A stretch of 64,000 nucleotides of DNA from a virus. Positions within the stretch are counted from its first letter, which is position 1; the number at the start of each line of letters is the position of its first letter. Position numbers and translations under genes: made by a program. The stretch covers positions 20,166 to 84,165 of the IMG/VR virus record IMGVR_UViG_3300027896_000023; one strand, written 5' to 3'. Positions 30,593 through 37,226 of this stretch are shown here, piece after piece. The notes beneath the pieces were generated by a model, which did no database searches, was not told the DNA's origin, and was given only the letters and a program-made list of their open reading frames with translations.

Positions 30593-30936
30593 CTGAAATG
30601 AAGCTGTATGCGTTTATGTATCGTTCTGTGGGTTGGAAGCCTCTGGTTATTTTGGCTACAGCTGTAGCTTTTCTGCAGTTTGCTGATATGGTAAGCACCG
30701 CAATCGGGTTGTCTCGTGGTGCTGTTGAACTGAATCCTTTAGGATTTATTCCGTTGTTAAAACTGGCTTCAGCTTTCGTTCTGTTTGCAGCAGTTGTTCT
30801 GCTTTATCATGAATCTGAAAAGGAAAAGAAGTATTGGGCACAATGGGTGATGCTAATTTTTTTGGTAACAATAATTGTGTGCCTGGTCTTTGTTGTGATT
30901 AATAATTTACTCGTGATACATAGTTACAGTATATAG
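30589..30936 (+). CDS. DUF5658-like membrane protein, about 115 aa
   Basis: GTG 30589 overlaps the previous stop; ATG 30598 is also possible. Span 1 (VILATAVAFLQFADMVSTAI) contains D...ST, followed by LSRGAVELNP, the D-ST-G-x-E-x-NP signature of DUF5658. Two further spans (LLKLASAFVLFAAVVLLY, then VMLIFLVTIIVCLVFVVI). The palindrome CTACAGCTGTAG is at 30656-30667. Last gene of the rightward block. Confidence 0.7.
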   Translation: MTEMKLYAFMYRSVGWKPLVILATAVAFLQFADMVSTAIGLSRGAVELNPLGFIPLLKLASAFVLFAAVVLLYHESEKEKKYWAQWVMLIFLVTIIVCLVFVVINNLLVIHSYSI

Positions 30937-30964
30937 ATAAAATATCTATTTTACGTATATATTA
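30937..30964. terminator. AT-rich palindrome between convergent blocks
   Basis: AGATAAAATATCT (a 5-bp arm palindrome) followed by ATTTTAC lies between the rightward stop at 30936 and the leftward stop at 30965. T-runs on both strands fit a bidirectional terminator at the boundary of the two halves of the map. Confidence 0.45.
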
Positions 30965-31282
30965 TCAATCTCTAAGGATACCAGTCCAGACTGGTTGATT
31001 GAAAATTGCGCTTATTCTGTTGAGTTTATTGCATTTGTACTGTCGACATAGAGTCGGTTGATGCTTGTAATTTGTGCAGTATCCAAAAGCTGAGAAGCTG
31101 CAGCAGCCGTGACCGTATTGTCTCCAGGGTTTATCTATGATTGCAGTGTTGGTTTTCACACCGTCTTTTAGTAGGCGTTTGAAACGGAACATGTAAACGT
31201 AGTTGGTGCTTCCGCAGCAGGCGCCTCGGCAGATCCCAACACACAGCAATATGGAGATACAGCTGTAGATAAAACGCTTCAA
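30965..31282 (-). CDS. Secreted Cys-rich protein, 105 aa
   Basis: TTG start overlapping the preceding TGA. FIYSCISILLCVGICRGACC looks like a signal peptide or lipoprotein-like segment. The mature part has about ten cysteines and many aromatics. It could be secreted or membrane-anchored. Last gene of the leftward operon. Family unknown. Confidence 0.5.
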   Translation of the reverse strand: MKRFIYSCISILLCVGICRGACCGSTNYVYMFRFKRLLKDGVKTNTAIIDKPWRQYGHGCCSFSAFGYCTNYKHQPTLCRQYKCNKLNRISAIFNQPVWTGILRD

Positions 31283-31791
31283 GTGTCGTCACCTTTCTGG
31301 AAGCAGAACCACCATGTTTGGCTACGTGGCTGTGTGGATCCGCGTCGACGTACTCCTCGTGAACCGCCAACGATGGATCCGAACTTGTATTGTACCGGGA
31401 ACAACGCCAGCACTTTCTTAGCTGGTATGTGGTTGTCGTTCCATTTGAAGAGTAATACACCTGTAGGTTTCAGCACCCTCCAGATCTCCAGGAACGCCAG
31501 GGCGAGATCACGTGGCCAGGTTTCACGCTGCAGCAGCCCGAACTTTTCTGTCATGAAACTGGGTTTACCTTCTACCGTGTAGACCATGTGAGGCGGATCC
31601 CAGTTTACCGTTTGGAAGGTTCCAGATGCAAAAGGCAGATAGGCCCACACGGCAACAATGTCCGGGTGCACCTCTCGGCGTTGATCCATGAACACTGCAG
31701 CAGGATCATGTTTGTCACGCCACATTGCCCTGTAACTACAGGCGCAGTCTAGGATCTTGGGGTTAGCGCCAAAAGACGCTGAGTCACCCAG
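31279..31791 (-). CDS. SAM-dependent methyltransferase-like protein
   Basis: ATG 31725 opens the first canonical start, but the frame continues upstream with FGANPKILDCACSYRAMW, which is the AdoMet motif I region, to a CTG at 31789-31791 preceded by AGGAG, so a CTG start is proposed. Later DPPHMVYTVEG, ETWPRDLALAFLEIWRVLKP, GVLLFKWND and WWFCFQKGD match class I methyltransferases of phage type. DPPH replaces DPPY/NPPY, as in N6-adenine and related enzymes. A truncated paralogue is at 27816-28133. Confidence 0.6.
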   Translation of the reverse strand: MGDSASFGANPKILDCACSYRAMWRDKHDPAAVFMDQRREVHPDIVAVWAYLPFASGTFQTVNWDPPHMVYTVEGKPSFMTEKFGLLQRETWPRDLALAFLEIWRVLKPTGVLLFKWNDNHIPAKKVLALFPVQYKFGSIVGGSRGVRRRGSTQPRSQTWWFCFQKGDDT

Positions 31792-31945
31792 GGGTGTGCA
31801 ACTCCTGTTTTTCGTTTTCTTTCAGCCGTTGCAAACCATATTCAACTGCATGTGTTAAGCTTGCAAATCGTTTCAGATCAACCATTTTATCTACCCATAC
31901 AATCAATTCTGAATCTAAGGCAATGCTGGTTTTCTTTTTACTCAT
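31784..31945 (-). CDS. Ribbon-helix-helix regulator, 53 aa
   Basis: ATG 31945 (an upstream in-frame start exists). MSKKKTSIALDSELIVWVDK, then RFASLTHAVEYGLQRLKENE: a beta strand followed by two helices, the CopG/MetJ-type fold. Stop and start overlaps couple it to both neighbours. Probable DNA-binding regulator. Confidence 0.65.
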   Translation of the reverse strand: MSKKKTSIALDSELIVWVDKMVDLKRFASLTHAVEYGLQRLKENEKQELHTPG

Positions 31946-32126
31946 TGAACTCAACCTTGTCAAAAACTTGTAGATCCCAGCGAACAACTATCATGCCGCC
32001 GAAGCGAGATACTCCAGTTGACTTGAAGCCTTTAGATCGTAGCTTCCGGGCTTTCACTGCGAAGATGTCTTTTGTTGGTTTGCAGGTTATGTCGTAACGT
32101 AGAAGCTTCATGAATCTACTCATCAT
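31938..32126 (-). CDS. Small basic protein, 62 aa
   Basis: RFMKLLRYDITCKPTKDIFA and RKLRSKGFKSTGVSRFGGM are basic; WDLQVFDKVEFNE at the end. Overlaps both neighbours by a few bases. Unknown. Confidence 0.55.
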   Translation of the reverse strand: MMSRFMKLLRYDITCKPTKDIFAVKARKLRSKGFKSTGVSRFGGMIVVRWDLQVFDKVEFNE

Positions 32127-32320
32127 TCTTCACCTGTAGCAAACTCTATGTCTCCGTCTTCACATGGGCTTGGGCAGGTTCTGCAGTCCTCAATTTTATA
32201 GGTATCCATATCGTCACAGGGAACCTTCACTGGCTGGTCACCATACACGTTTGTTCGTGCTTTTCGTAGGGCCTGAACTCGCTTGAGTAAGTTATCTTTC
32301 TCAGTCCAGAAGTTACTCAT
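32123..32320 (-). CDS. Small Cys protein, 65 aa
   Basis: MSNFWTEKDNLLKRVQALRK is helical; KIEDCRTCPSPCEDGDIEF adds three cysteines. CACCTGTAG on the + strand marks a word copy at its end. Unknown. Confidence 0.55.
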   Translation of the reverse strand: MSNFWTEKDNLLKRVQALRKARTNVYGDQPVKVPCDDMDTYKIEDCRTCPSPCEDGDIEFATGEE

Positions 32321-32919
32321 TGTGGTTTCCTCTCAAAAATTACAGCGAAGTTAGTTATGCCGTCTGTTTCTTTTTTTATTTGAGACCCAAAGATTTTGAA
32401 TTTATGCATGGTGAATTGGGTTTTCCACCAGGAGTCAGGTAGAATACTAACATGTGATCCATCTCGACCGTTGTCGATTATTGGAACTTGCACCAATATA
32501 TTGCGCTTAGCTATCCTGCAGATATGATCTATTGTTTTTGGGAGTTTCGTTTTCTCAATGTGTTCCAGAACATCTACAGCTGTAACTAAATCAAACTCGC
32601 GGTCTTTGTAGTCGCCCAGGCAAACTGTGATGTCACCCTGTTTTAGAAACTGCTTGACCTGTGAATCACCATGTTCAATTGCCCATGTGCTGATGTCAAT
32701 ACCGTATGACTCTATTCCCAGATTGCGGAGTGCACGTGTGAAGTATCCTCTGGCGCAGCCAAGTTCAAGTGTTGTTTTAGGATGTAACCAATTGAATGTT
32801 GTTTTAGCCATTGGTTCAAGACGAAGCATCTGTATATCTGTATATGGAAAGTATACTCCACCGTAACCGCTTTTGTTGCCAGTCATGTAGTAGTCTTCAT
32901 CGTAGTAACTCATCGCCAT
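32317..32919 (-). CDS. Class I SAM methyltransferase, 200 aa
   Basis: TTLELGCARGYFTRALRN is motif I, ESYGIDIS motif II, FDLVTAVDVLEHIEKTKLPK motif IV and NILVQVPI motif V, the standard Methyltransf_11/23 order. Small-molecule or protein methylation is likely rather than DNA (no NPPY). It overlaps the nuclease gene by 10 nt. Confidence 0.8.
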   Translation of the reverse strand: MAMSYYDEDYYMTGNKSGYGGVYFPYTDIQMLRLEPMAKTTFNWLHPKTTLELGCARGYFTRALRNLGIESYGIDISTWAIEHGDSQVKQFLKQGDITVCLGDYKDREFDLVTAVDVLEHIEKTKLPKTIDHICRIAKRNILVQVPIIDNGRDGSHVSILPDSWWKTQFTMHKFKIFGSQIKKETDGITNFAVIFERKPQ

Positions 32920-33521
32920 CCATACCTCGCAAAACTATCTATCGATCGACTGCCTTCATTCATTCCAGTTAACCAGGATCTAGGAACAAGTATGAATGGA
33001 TCACCACTTGCTTCAGGACGCGGCTGCAGAGATACAGTCTCGAATGGCACTCGTGGAAAATTCAAATGAAGCGTCTGCATCATTTGCCTTTCAAAGTAAA
33101 TCTCATGGTTTTTCGGTACAAGTATTTTGCAGAGATCACAGAACGGTTGGCGATCGGGCCTGATTAGGAACATGCCAAGTTTCGGATCGTCAACAACGTA
33201 GAGGTAACGCACATTGATTTTTTGAAGATGCCTAGCGATAAACCAGGGGATTGCTTCAACAGAGAAGTTGCCTGTTGAGTCTGCTGTTCTCGTGCAGTCT
33301 TTACATTCTAGAAGGTAGCATTCAGCGCCGCCTCGTGTGGCCAAGTAATCTGGTCTGGTTCGCACGTATAAGCTGGTGCTGTCGTAGACGCCTTGTAATG
33401 CTTCAACTACAGGTGTAGGATAATGTTCAACTCCGAATGGAGTTATGGTCCACCCGGCATCTGATAAGGCGTGAACCAGTTTGTCAGCTGTCGACGTGAA
33501 GTCTTCAGGTCTAAACGTCAA
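32910..33521 (-). CDS. PD-(D/E)XK-fold nuclease, 203 aa
   Basis: RTRPDYLATRGGAECYLLECK gives PD followed 13-15 residues later by ECK, and the next strand is VRYLYVVDDP, as in restriction-type nucleases; an N-terminal helix (ADKLVHALSDAGW) and CDLCKIL lie outside the core. It overlaps the ParB/methyltransferase gene by 11 nt, so the two could form a restriction-modification pair. Target unknown. Confidence 0.65.
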   Translation of the reverse strand: MTFRPEDFTSTADKLVHALSDAGWTITPFGVEHYPTPVVEALQGVYDSTSLYVRTRPDYLATRGGAECYLLECKDCTRTADSTGNFSVEAIPWFIARHLQKINVRYLYVVDDPKLGMFLIRPDRQPFCDLCKILVPKNHEIYFERQMMQTLHLNFPRVPFETVSLQPRPEASGDPFILVPRSWLTGMNEGSRSIDSFARYGWR

Positions 33522-34722
33522 GATTACTCAGCCTCTGCTGCATTGTTTTGAATGTGTCAGAGTTCTGTTCGATACCTATAGATTTGCGTTTCAATCGTTT
33601 AGCTGCAGCAAGTGTTGTACCTGATCCAGCGCATGGATCTAAGATTACTCCGTTGGGTGGACAAAAGGTTCTGATGATGTGGTCAAGTTCTGCTTCTGCC
33701 TGTTGCCATTCATGGTGATTCTTTTCTAAGCCTGCACCGTTGATGACGTCGCCGAAGTAATCTGGCAAACTCAATGGCGGTTTATAGAACACTATGATAG
33801 GTTTCCAATCGCAGAATACGTGTCTCGAATGAACCAGAACATGTTGTTGCTGTGTGAGGGCAATGATCCAGAAATACTCCAGGTGTTTCTTCATCATCTC
33901 CAGAACAGTTGGCAAATAAAAGTGACCGCAATACGTCACTAAATATCCACCTGGTACCAAGACTCGTTTAGCAAACACCGCCAGGTCTTCCCACAGAGAC
34001 AGGTATTCTCCCATATATGGTGGGTCTGTTAAGACCAGCTGCACGCTATCGTCTGCTACCCCGGCTGTTCGGAAGTCTCCCAGCATCAAACTTATGTCAT
34101 CAGGCATCTTTTTTTTAATTTCTGCTAAGGAGTCATTTTTGGTTTCTTGTCGTTCTTTTTCGGTAACTATGTTGTATGCTGATCCGATAGTTCGTTTGCC
34201 ATTCTCAAGTTCTTTTATAGTGTGGGCATCGGCGTTCTTTCGGATCTTGATAACTCGTGCTACTGTTCGTGGGCTAACACCTGATTGCTGGGCTATGATC
34301 TCGTTAACTTGGAAGTTACCATCTTTGCCATTTGGCACACGTGGTTTAAACTGTCCTGTACCGTCGTCTCTTTCATGTTGTAACCGGGCTTTTTCCCGGT
34401 AGATCTCCAACCTTAAACATTCCAAGCTGACTCTTTGGAAATCATTTAGATGCCGACGTTTCAAGTTGACGTCAAGAATATACAGCTTGGTGTCAAGTTC
34501 ACTGTCGAAATGTTTGACGGTGATTTTGTCGTCAGGGATAGTTTGGTTTAGTTCACTGCAGATTTGCAATCGTGTGTGACCATCGATAACCGTCCCATCT
34601 TCCAACGCTTCCAAGTTAGACATCAAACCGTCGATCATTACGCTTAGTTTCAAAGCGTCATACTGTTCTTTTACTGGACGTGGCACAAGCGCCAAGTATT
34701 CGGGGTTTACTTTAAGTTGCAT
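33511..34722 (-). CDS. ParB-like/HTH/DNA methyltransferase fusion, 403 aa
   Basis: N-terminal ParB/sulfiredoxin-like domain with IDGHTRLQIC (about 45-54) and HLNDFQRVSLECL. HTH at about 138-165 (NEIIAQQSGVSPRTVARVIK). C-terminal DNA methylase with TDPPYMGEYLSLW (motif IV, about 232) before ILDPCAGSGTTLAAAKRL (motif I, about 355), the beta-class order of N6-adenine or N4-cytosine enzymes. Such fusions are common in phages and protect or mark genomes. The palindrome at 34319-34344 lies inside the linker (PRVPNGKDG). Confidence 0.85.
   Translation of the reverse strand: MQLKVNPEYLALVPRPVKEQYDALKLSVMIDGLMSNLEALEDGTVIDGHTRLQICSELNQTIPDDKITVKHFDSELDTKLYILDVNLKRRHLNDFQRVSLECLRLEIYREKARLQHERDDGTGQFKPRVPNGKDGNFQVNEIIAQQSGVSPRTVARVIKIRKNADAHTIKELENGKRTIGSAYNIVTEKERQETKNDSLAEIKKKMPDDISLMLGDFRTAGVADDSVQLVLTDPPYMGEYLSLWEDLAVFAKRVLVPGGYLVTYCGHFYLPTVLEMMKKHLEYFWIIALTQQQHVLVHSRHVFCDWKPIIVFYKPPLSLPDYFGDVINGAGLEKNHHEWQQAEAELDHIIRTFCPPNGVILDPCAGSGTTLAAAKRLKRKSIGIEQNSDTFKTMQQRLSNLDV
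34319..34344. repeat. 26-bp imperfect palindrome, copy 2 of 3
   Basis: CCATCTTTGCCAT facing TTGGCACACGTGG, within the ParB/methyltransferase gene. Core identical to the copies at 11186-11213 and 58409-58440. Confidence 0.6.
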
Positions 34723-35061
34723 CTACATTTCTCCTACAAAGTCTTGTATTTGATTTGTTACTTTCTCCAGTTCCGCTTCAGTAAGCGGAGGATTATATGT
34801 TATACGCAATACACTCCAGCCTCTTATCTCAAGCAAATTCTTGATTTCTTCATCATACTCCTGCTTCTGCTGGTGCACCTGTTGACCATCAAGGTAAACA
34901 ACTTTACGTTTTTCATTCCACATAAAATCAGGGATAGTTAATTTAAGAACCACCGGCTGCTGAGTCACCATGCCTTTCGTTAATCCACGTTTGCTAAGTT
35001 CCTGGAACACTTGGATCTCTGCCTTGCTTACCGAAGGATGCATGTTTTTCTTATAGGACAT
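34723..35061 (-). CDS. Vsr/DUF559-like endonuclease, 112 aa
   Basis: VSKAEIQVFQELSKRGL, IPDFMWNEKRKVVYLDGQQVH, then DEEIKNLLEIRGWSVLRITY match the very-short-patch-repair/DUF559 nuclease plan (PDF, D-G-x-x-x-H, GW-VLR). Often encoded with DNA methylases, as here. It may be a nicking or repair nuclease. Confidence 0.75.
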   Translation of the reverse strand: MSYKKNMHPSVSKAEIQVFQELSKRGLTKGMVTQQPVVLKLTIPDFMWNEKRKVVYLDGQQVHQQKQEYDEEIKNLLEIRGWSVLRITYNPPLTEAELEKVTNQIQDFVGEM

Positions 35062-35427
35062 TTAATACATTTGTCCTGGCTGTGGGTTCTGGATGTTCCA
35101 ACGTTTCTGCCTGGCAGATTCAACTACTCGACGTAGTTGTTCTGTGAACTCTGCATCTTTCAGCAAAGCAGCTGTATCTTCCAGTTTCTTTAGGTAAGGC
35201 TGCACCCAGTCGACGTCAATGATAACATTTGGAGGAGTAACAAGCACAACGTATTGTGGTTCGTTGCCTGTACTTTTCAAAGCATCCTCCAGTTTTTGCA
35301 CCAGCTTGTTGGCTTCTTCTTGCTGCAGTGTATCGTTTAGAATGCGTACGTGGATAACTCGTATGTCTTTACGAATTACGCCAGTGTTTGGATCTCGAAG
35401 AGAATGCCCTTTGTTGTTGTCACTCAT
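35062..35427 (-). CDS. Hypothetical protein, 121 aa
   Basis: IRVIHVRILNDTLQQEEANK, VVLVTPPNVIIDVDWVQPYL and helical LEDTAALLKDAEFTEQLRRV. A beta-alpha protein with no cysteine. Unknown. ATGA-coupled to a decayed gene upstream. Confidence 0.6.
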   Translation of the reverse strand: MSDNNKGHSLRDPNTGVIRKDIRVIHVRILNDTLQQEEANKLVQKLEDALKSTGNEPQYVVLVTPPNVIIDVDWVQPYLKKLEDTAALLKDAEFTEQLRRVVESARQKRWNIQNPQPGQMY

Positions 35428-35810
35428 CTTGATCTATTCTCCATCGAACAAAAGTTGATTCAGACAAGTCTTTGTAGACGTCTTTCGCCTGGTCGCCTGT
35501 GATTCCGTTACCTTTTTCATCACTCATTATTTCTGCACCTGTAGTTATCTTGCCCCTACAACAGAGGCGCTCGTCAACACCTTGATGTATCAGAGTAAGC
35601 CTCGTATTTGCAGAGGTTTCAAGACTAAGTTAAAGTTGTACTTGTTTACCGCCTTTCTCAGCAACATACTCTTCTTCTTTCACAGCTGGAGTTGCTGGTA
35701 CAGAGGGCTCAAGGATTGTAGTTTTCTTCTTGATAATGACCGTTTGTCCGCAGCTGGGGCATTTGACATCGCAGATGTATTTTTCTCTTTTTATTGGTTT
35801 ATCCGGCATT
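35420..35810 (-). pseudogene. Decayed zinc-ribbon protein gene (frameshift plus nonsense)
   Basis: Reading from ATG 35810: KREKYICDVK, then a one-base excess at about 35757-35762 breaks a clear CDVKCPSCGQTVIIKKK ribbon. In the other frame it reads on to KQVQL, meets TAA (35630-35632), and the same frame continues through ERLCCRGKITTGAEI into MSDEKGNGITG and ends at 35420. Only the last part (ATG 35527, 35 residues) is still an ORF. Either true decay or one assembly error plus a stop. Confidence 0.5.
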
Positions 35811-36087
35811 ACTTCACCCCCTGTCTTTTCTTAAGAAAAGTGTTCACAAGATCCGCTGCTTTAGTGCGTAATGTGTTGGGTGGAGAATGAACGTACGCTT
35901 TAGAGACCACTACCTGTTCTGTCAGTAACCCGCCTGTTTCGCTTTTCTCCATTATAAATACAGCGACGTCGCCCTCCTGCATACCCAGGGCTTCAGACAA
36001 CTCGATTGTAGCTTTGTTCTTCTTATCTACAGGTGGAGGATTGTTGTCTTCGAAGAAGTTTGGTTTAGGATACTTTGCTTCAACCAT
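35809..36087 (-). CDS. Hypothetical protein, 92 aa
   Basis: ATG 36087 in a TAATG overlap is preferred to the earlier in-frame start. MVEAKYPKPNFFEDNNPPPV, then SEALGMQEGDVAVFIMEKSE, a swapped-hairpin-like beta segment, and a helix. Unknown. Confidence 0.6.
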   Translation of the reverse strand: MVEAKYPKPNFFEDNNPPPVDKKNKATIELSEALGMQEGDVAVFIMEKSETGGLLTEQVVVSKAYVHSPPNTLRTKAADLVNTFLKKRQGVK

Positions 36088-36443
36088 TAAGTTGGCCCCC
36101 GCAATGCCTTCATTTTCATAGCTGTCAGCTGGCACACTATTGTGTCGCCGATTGTTGGTCTACCCATAGTTTCGTACTCGTCAGGCGGCATGTTAAAAAC
36201 TATTGTAGACGTCATGCATTCACGTCGCATCATACCTGGTCCGAAACTCAATATGCCCGGCGGCAACATTTTCTCAAAGGATTTTCCAATTTTTTCGGCT
36301 ACGAGGTCTTCATCAGTTTTAAAATTATCTTCTAAAGAATTTTTCTTTTCAAGTCCATTTTGAAGATGGCAATGAAGCATTATTTTTCCACAGTCGTTGC
36401 AGATGCCTGATCCTTTAACAGTGAATCGCATTGTTACTTTCAT
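36087..36443 (-). CDS. Zinc-containing hypothetical protein, 118 aa
   Basis: ATG 36443 overlaps the previous stop and follows GGAGG. MKVTMRFTVKGSGICNDCGK, then LHCHLQNGLEKKN; CNDC plus HCH suggests a metal site. GMMRRECMTSTIVFNMPPDE in the middle. Unknown. Confidence 0.6.
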   Translation of the reverse strand: MKVTMRFTVKGSGICNDCGKIMLHCHLQNGLEKKNSLEDNFKTDEDLVAEKIGKSFEKMLPPGILSFGPGMMRRECMTSTIVFNMPPDEYETMGRPTIGDTIVCQLTAMKMKALRGPT

Positions 36444-36751
36444 GGGCGTTTTCCTCCCATAGCTACATACTCTTGCCATTCAGCCTCAGTCTGTGGGCCC
36501 GCTGGTCCGAAGCGTTCAATTGCTTTTCTTGCAACCTCAAAAGGATTTGGTTTCTCTGGTGCAGCTGCTACGATTTCTCGTTCCATGTTAACGTAGAAAC
36601 TTATGGTTGTCTCGATTGTTCGGTCGTTTTCAATAGCTAGTTCTTTGCGGCATGGCCATTGACCTATAACAGCGTAGCCTTCTCGTGCACGCAAGTTCAG
36701 GTACTCTTCCAGTTTGGAAGCTTCAACAGATATGAATGAGTAGCCTTTCAC
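36440..36751 (-). CDS. Hypothetical protein, 103 aa
   Basis: MKGYSFISVEASKLEEYLNL, REGYAVIGQWPCRKELAIEN and IETTISFYVNMEREIVAAAP: an alternating strand-helix protein. No family recognised. Confidence 0.6.
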   Translation of the reverse strand: MKGYSFISVEASKLEEYLNLRAREGYAVIGQWPCRKELAIENDRTIETTISFYVNMEREIVAAAPEKPNPFEVARKAIERFGPAGPQTEAEWQEYVAMGGKRP

Positions 36752-36753
36752 GT

Positions 36754-36882
36754 TTACCCCTCCTTTGTAACTAAAATAACAAGGTATTCAGGGATAGCAA
36801 CGTTCATTGCTTTCGCCTTTTTCTTGATTTGTTCAAAGAATTCTTGGCGAACTGTTATTGCTTTATAGCCTTTTCTTGGCAT
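36754..36882 (-). CDS. Small ribbon-helix-helix-like regulator, 42 aa
   Basis: MPRKGYKAITVRQEFFEQIK, then KAKAMNVAIPEYLVILVTK: strand, helix, helix as in CopG-type proteins. It is the first gene of the leftward operon, directly behind a TATA box and two CGTTGTAC boxes, so autoregulation is likely. SD GGGAGATT before ATG. Confidence 0.6.
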   Translation of the reverse strand: MPRKGYKAITVRQEFFEQIKKKAKAMNVAIPEYLVILVTKEG

Positions 36883-36891
36883 AATCTCCCT

Positions 36892-36931
36892 CGTTGTACT
36901 GTACCGTTGTACAGTTCGCCTTATATATTTT
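36892..36931 (-). promoter_or_regulatory. TATA box and repeated CGTTGTAC operator
   Basis: On the - strand AAATATATAA (36921-36930) lies about 40 nt before ATG 36882, an archaeal TATA box. Between them CGTTGTAC occurs twice on the + strand, 13 bp apart (36892-36899, 36905-36912), with GTACTGTAC making overlapping half-sites. A ribbon-helix-helix dimer pair is the obvious candidate ligand. Confidence 0.65.
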
Positions 36932-36935
36932 TGGC

Positions 36936-37226
36936 TTAAGCAGTAACAAGCACGAATGAACCATCTTGTTTAGATGGACGACTTTCAAAAAGGGCAGAAA
37001 AAATATAGAAATACGTTCCTTTGGGTAACCCGCTTGTATCGAAATATGCTTGAAACGTGCCTGTCCGTATTTTTTCCACGATCAGATTTGTTTGAATTAC
37101 ACGTCCACGATTATCATGGACTTCGCATAAAGGTGTAGTGTCTGGATCCATAAGCTGGTTGCCTTCACTGAAGTATTGTGCTTCCAGAACTACGGTATCT
37201 CCAACTAAATAATCTGTCACATTCAT
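36936..37226 (-). CDS. Ig-like small structural protein, 96 aa
   Basis: YLVGDTVVLEAQYFSEGNQL, CEVHDNRGRVIQTNLIVEKI, GTFQAYFDTSGLPKGTYFYI: the strand pattern of an Ig-like or macroglobulin-type domain (polysaccharide or tail-associated). Ends the structural leftward block; ATGA-type overlap with the repeat protein gene. Confidence 0.6.
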   Translation of the reverse strand: MNVTDYLVGDTVVLEAQYFSEGNQLMDPDTTPLCEVHDNRGRVIQTNLIVEKIRTGTFQAYFDTSGLPKGTYFYIFSALFESRPSKQDGSFVLVTA

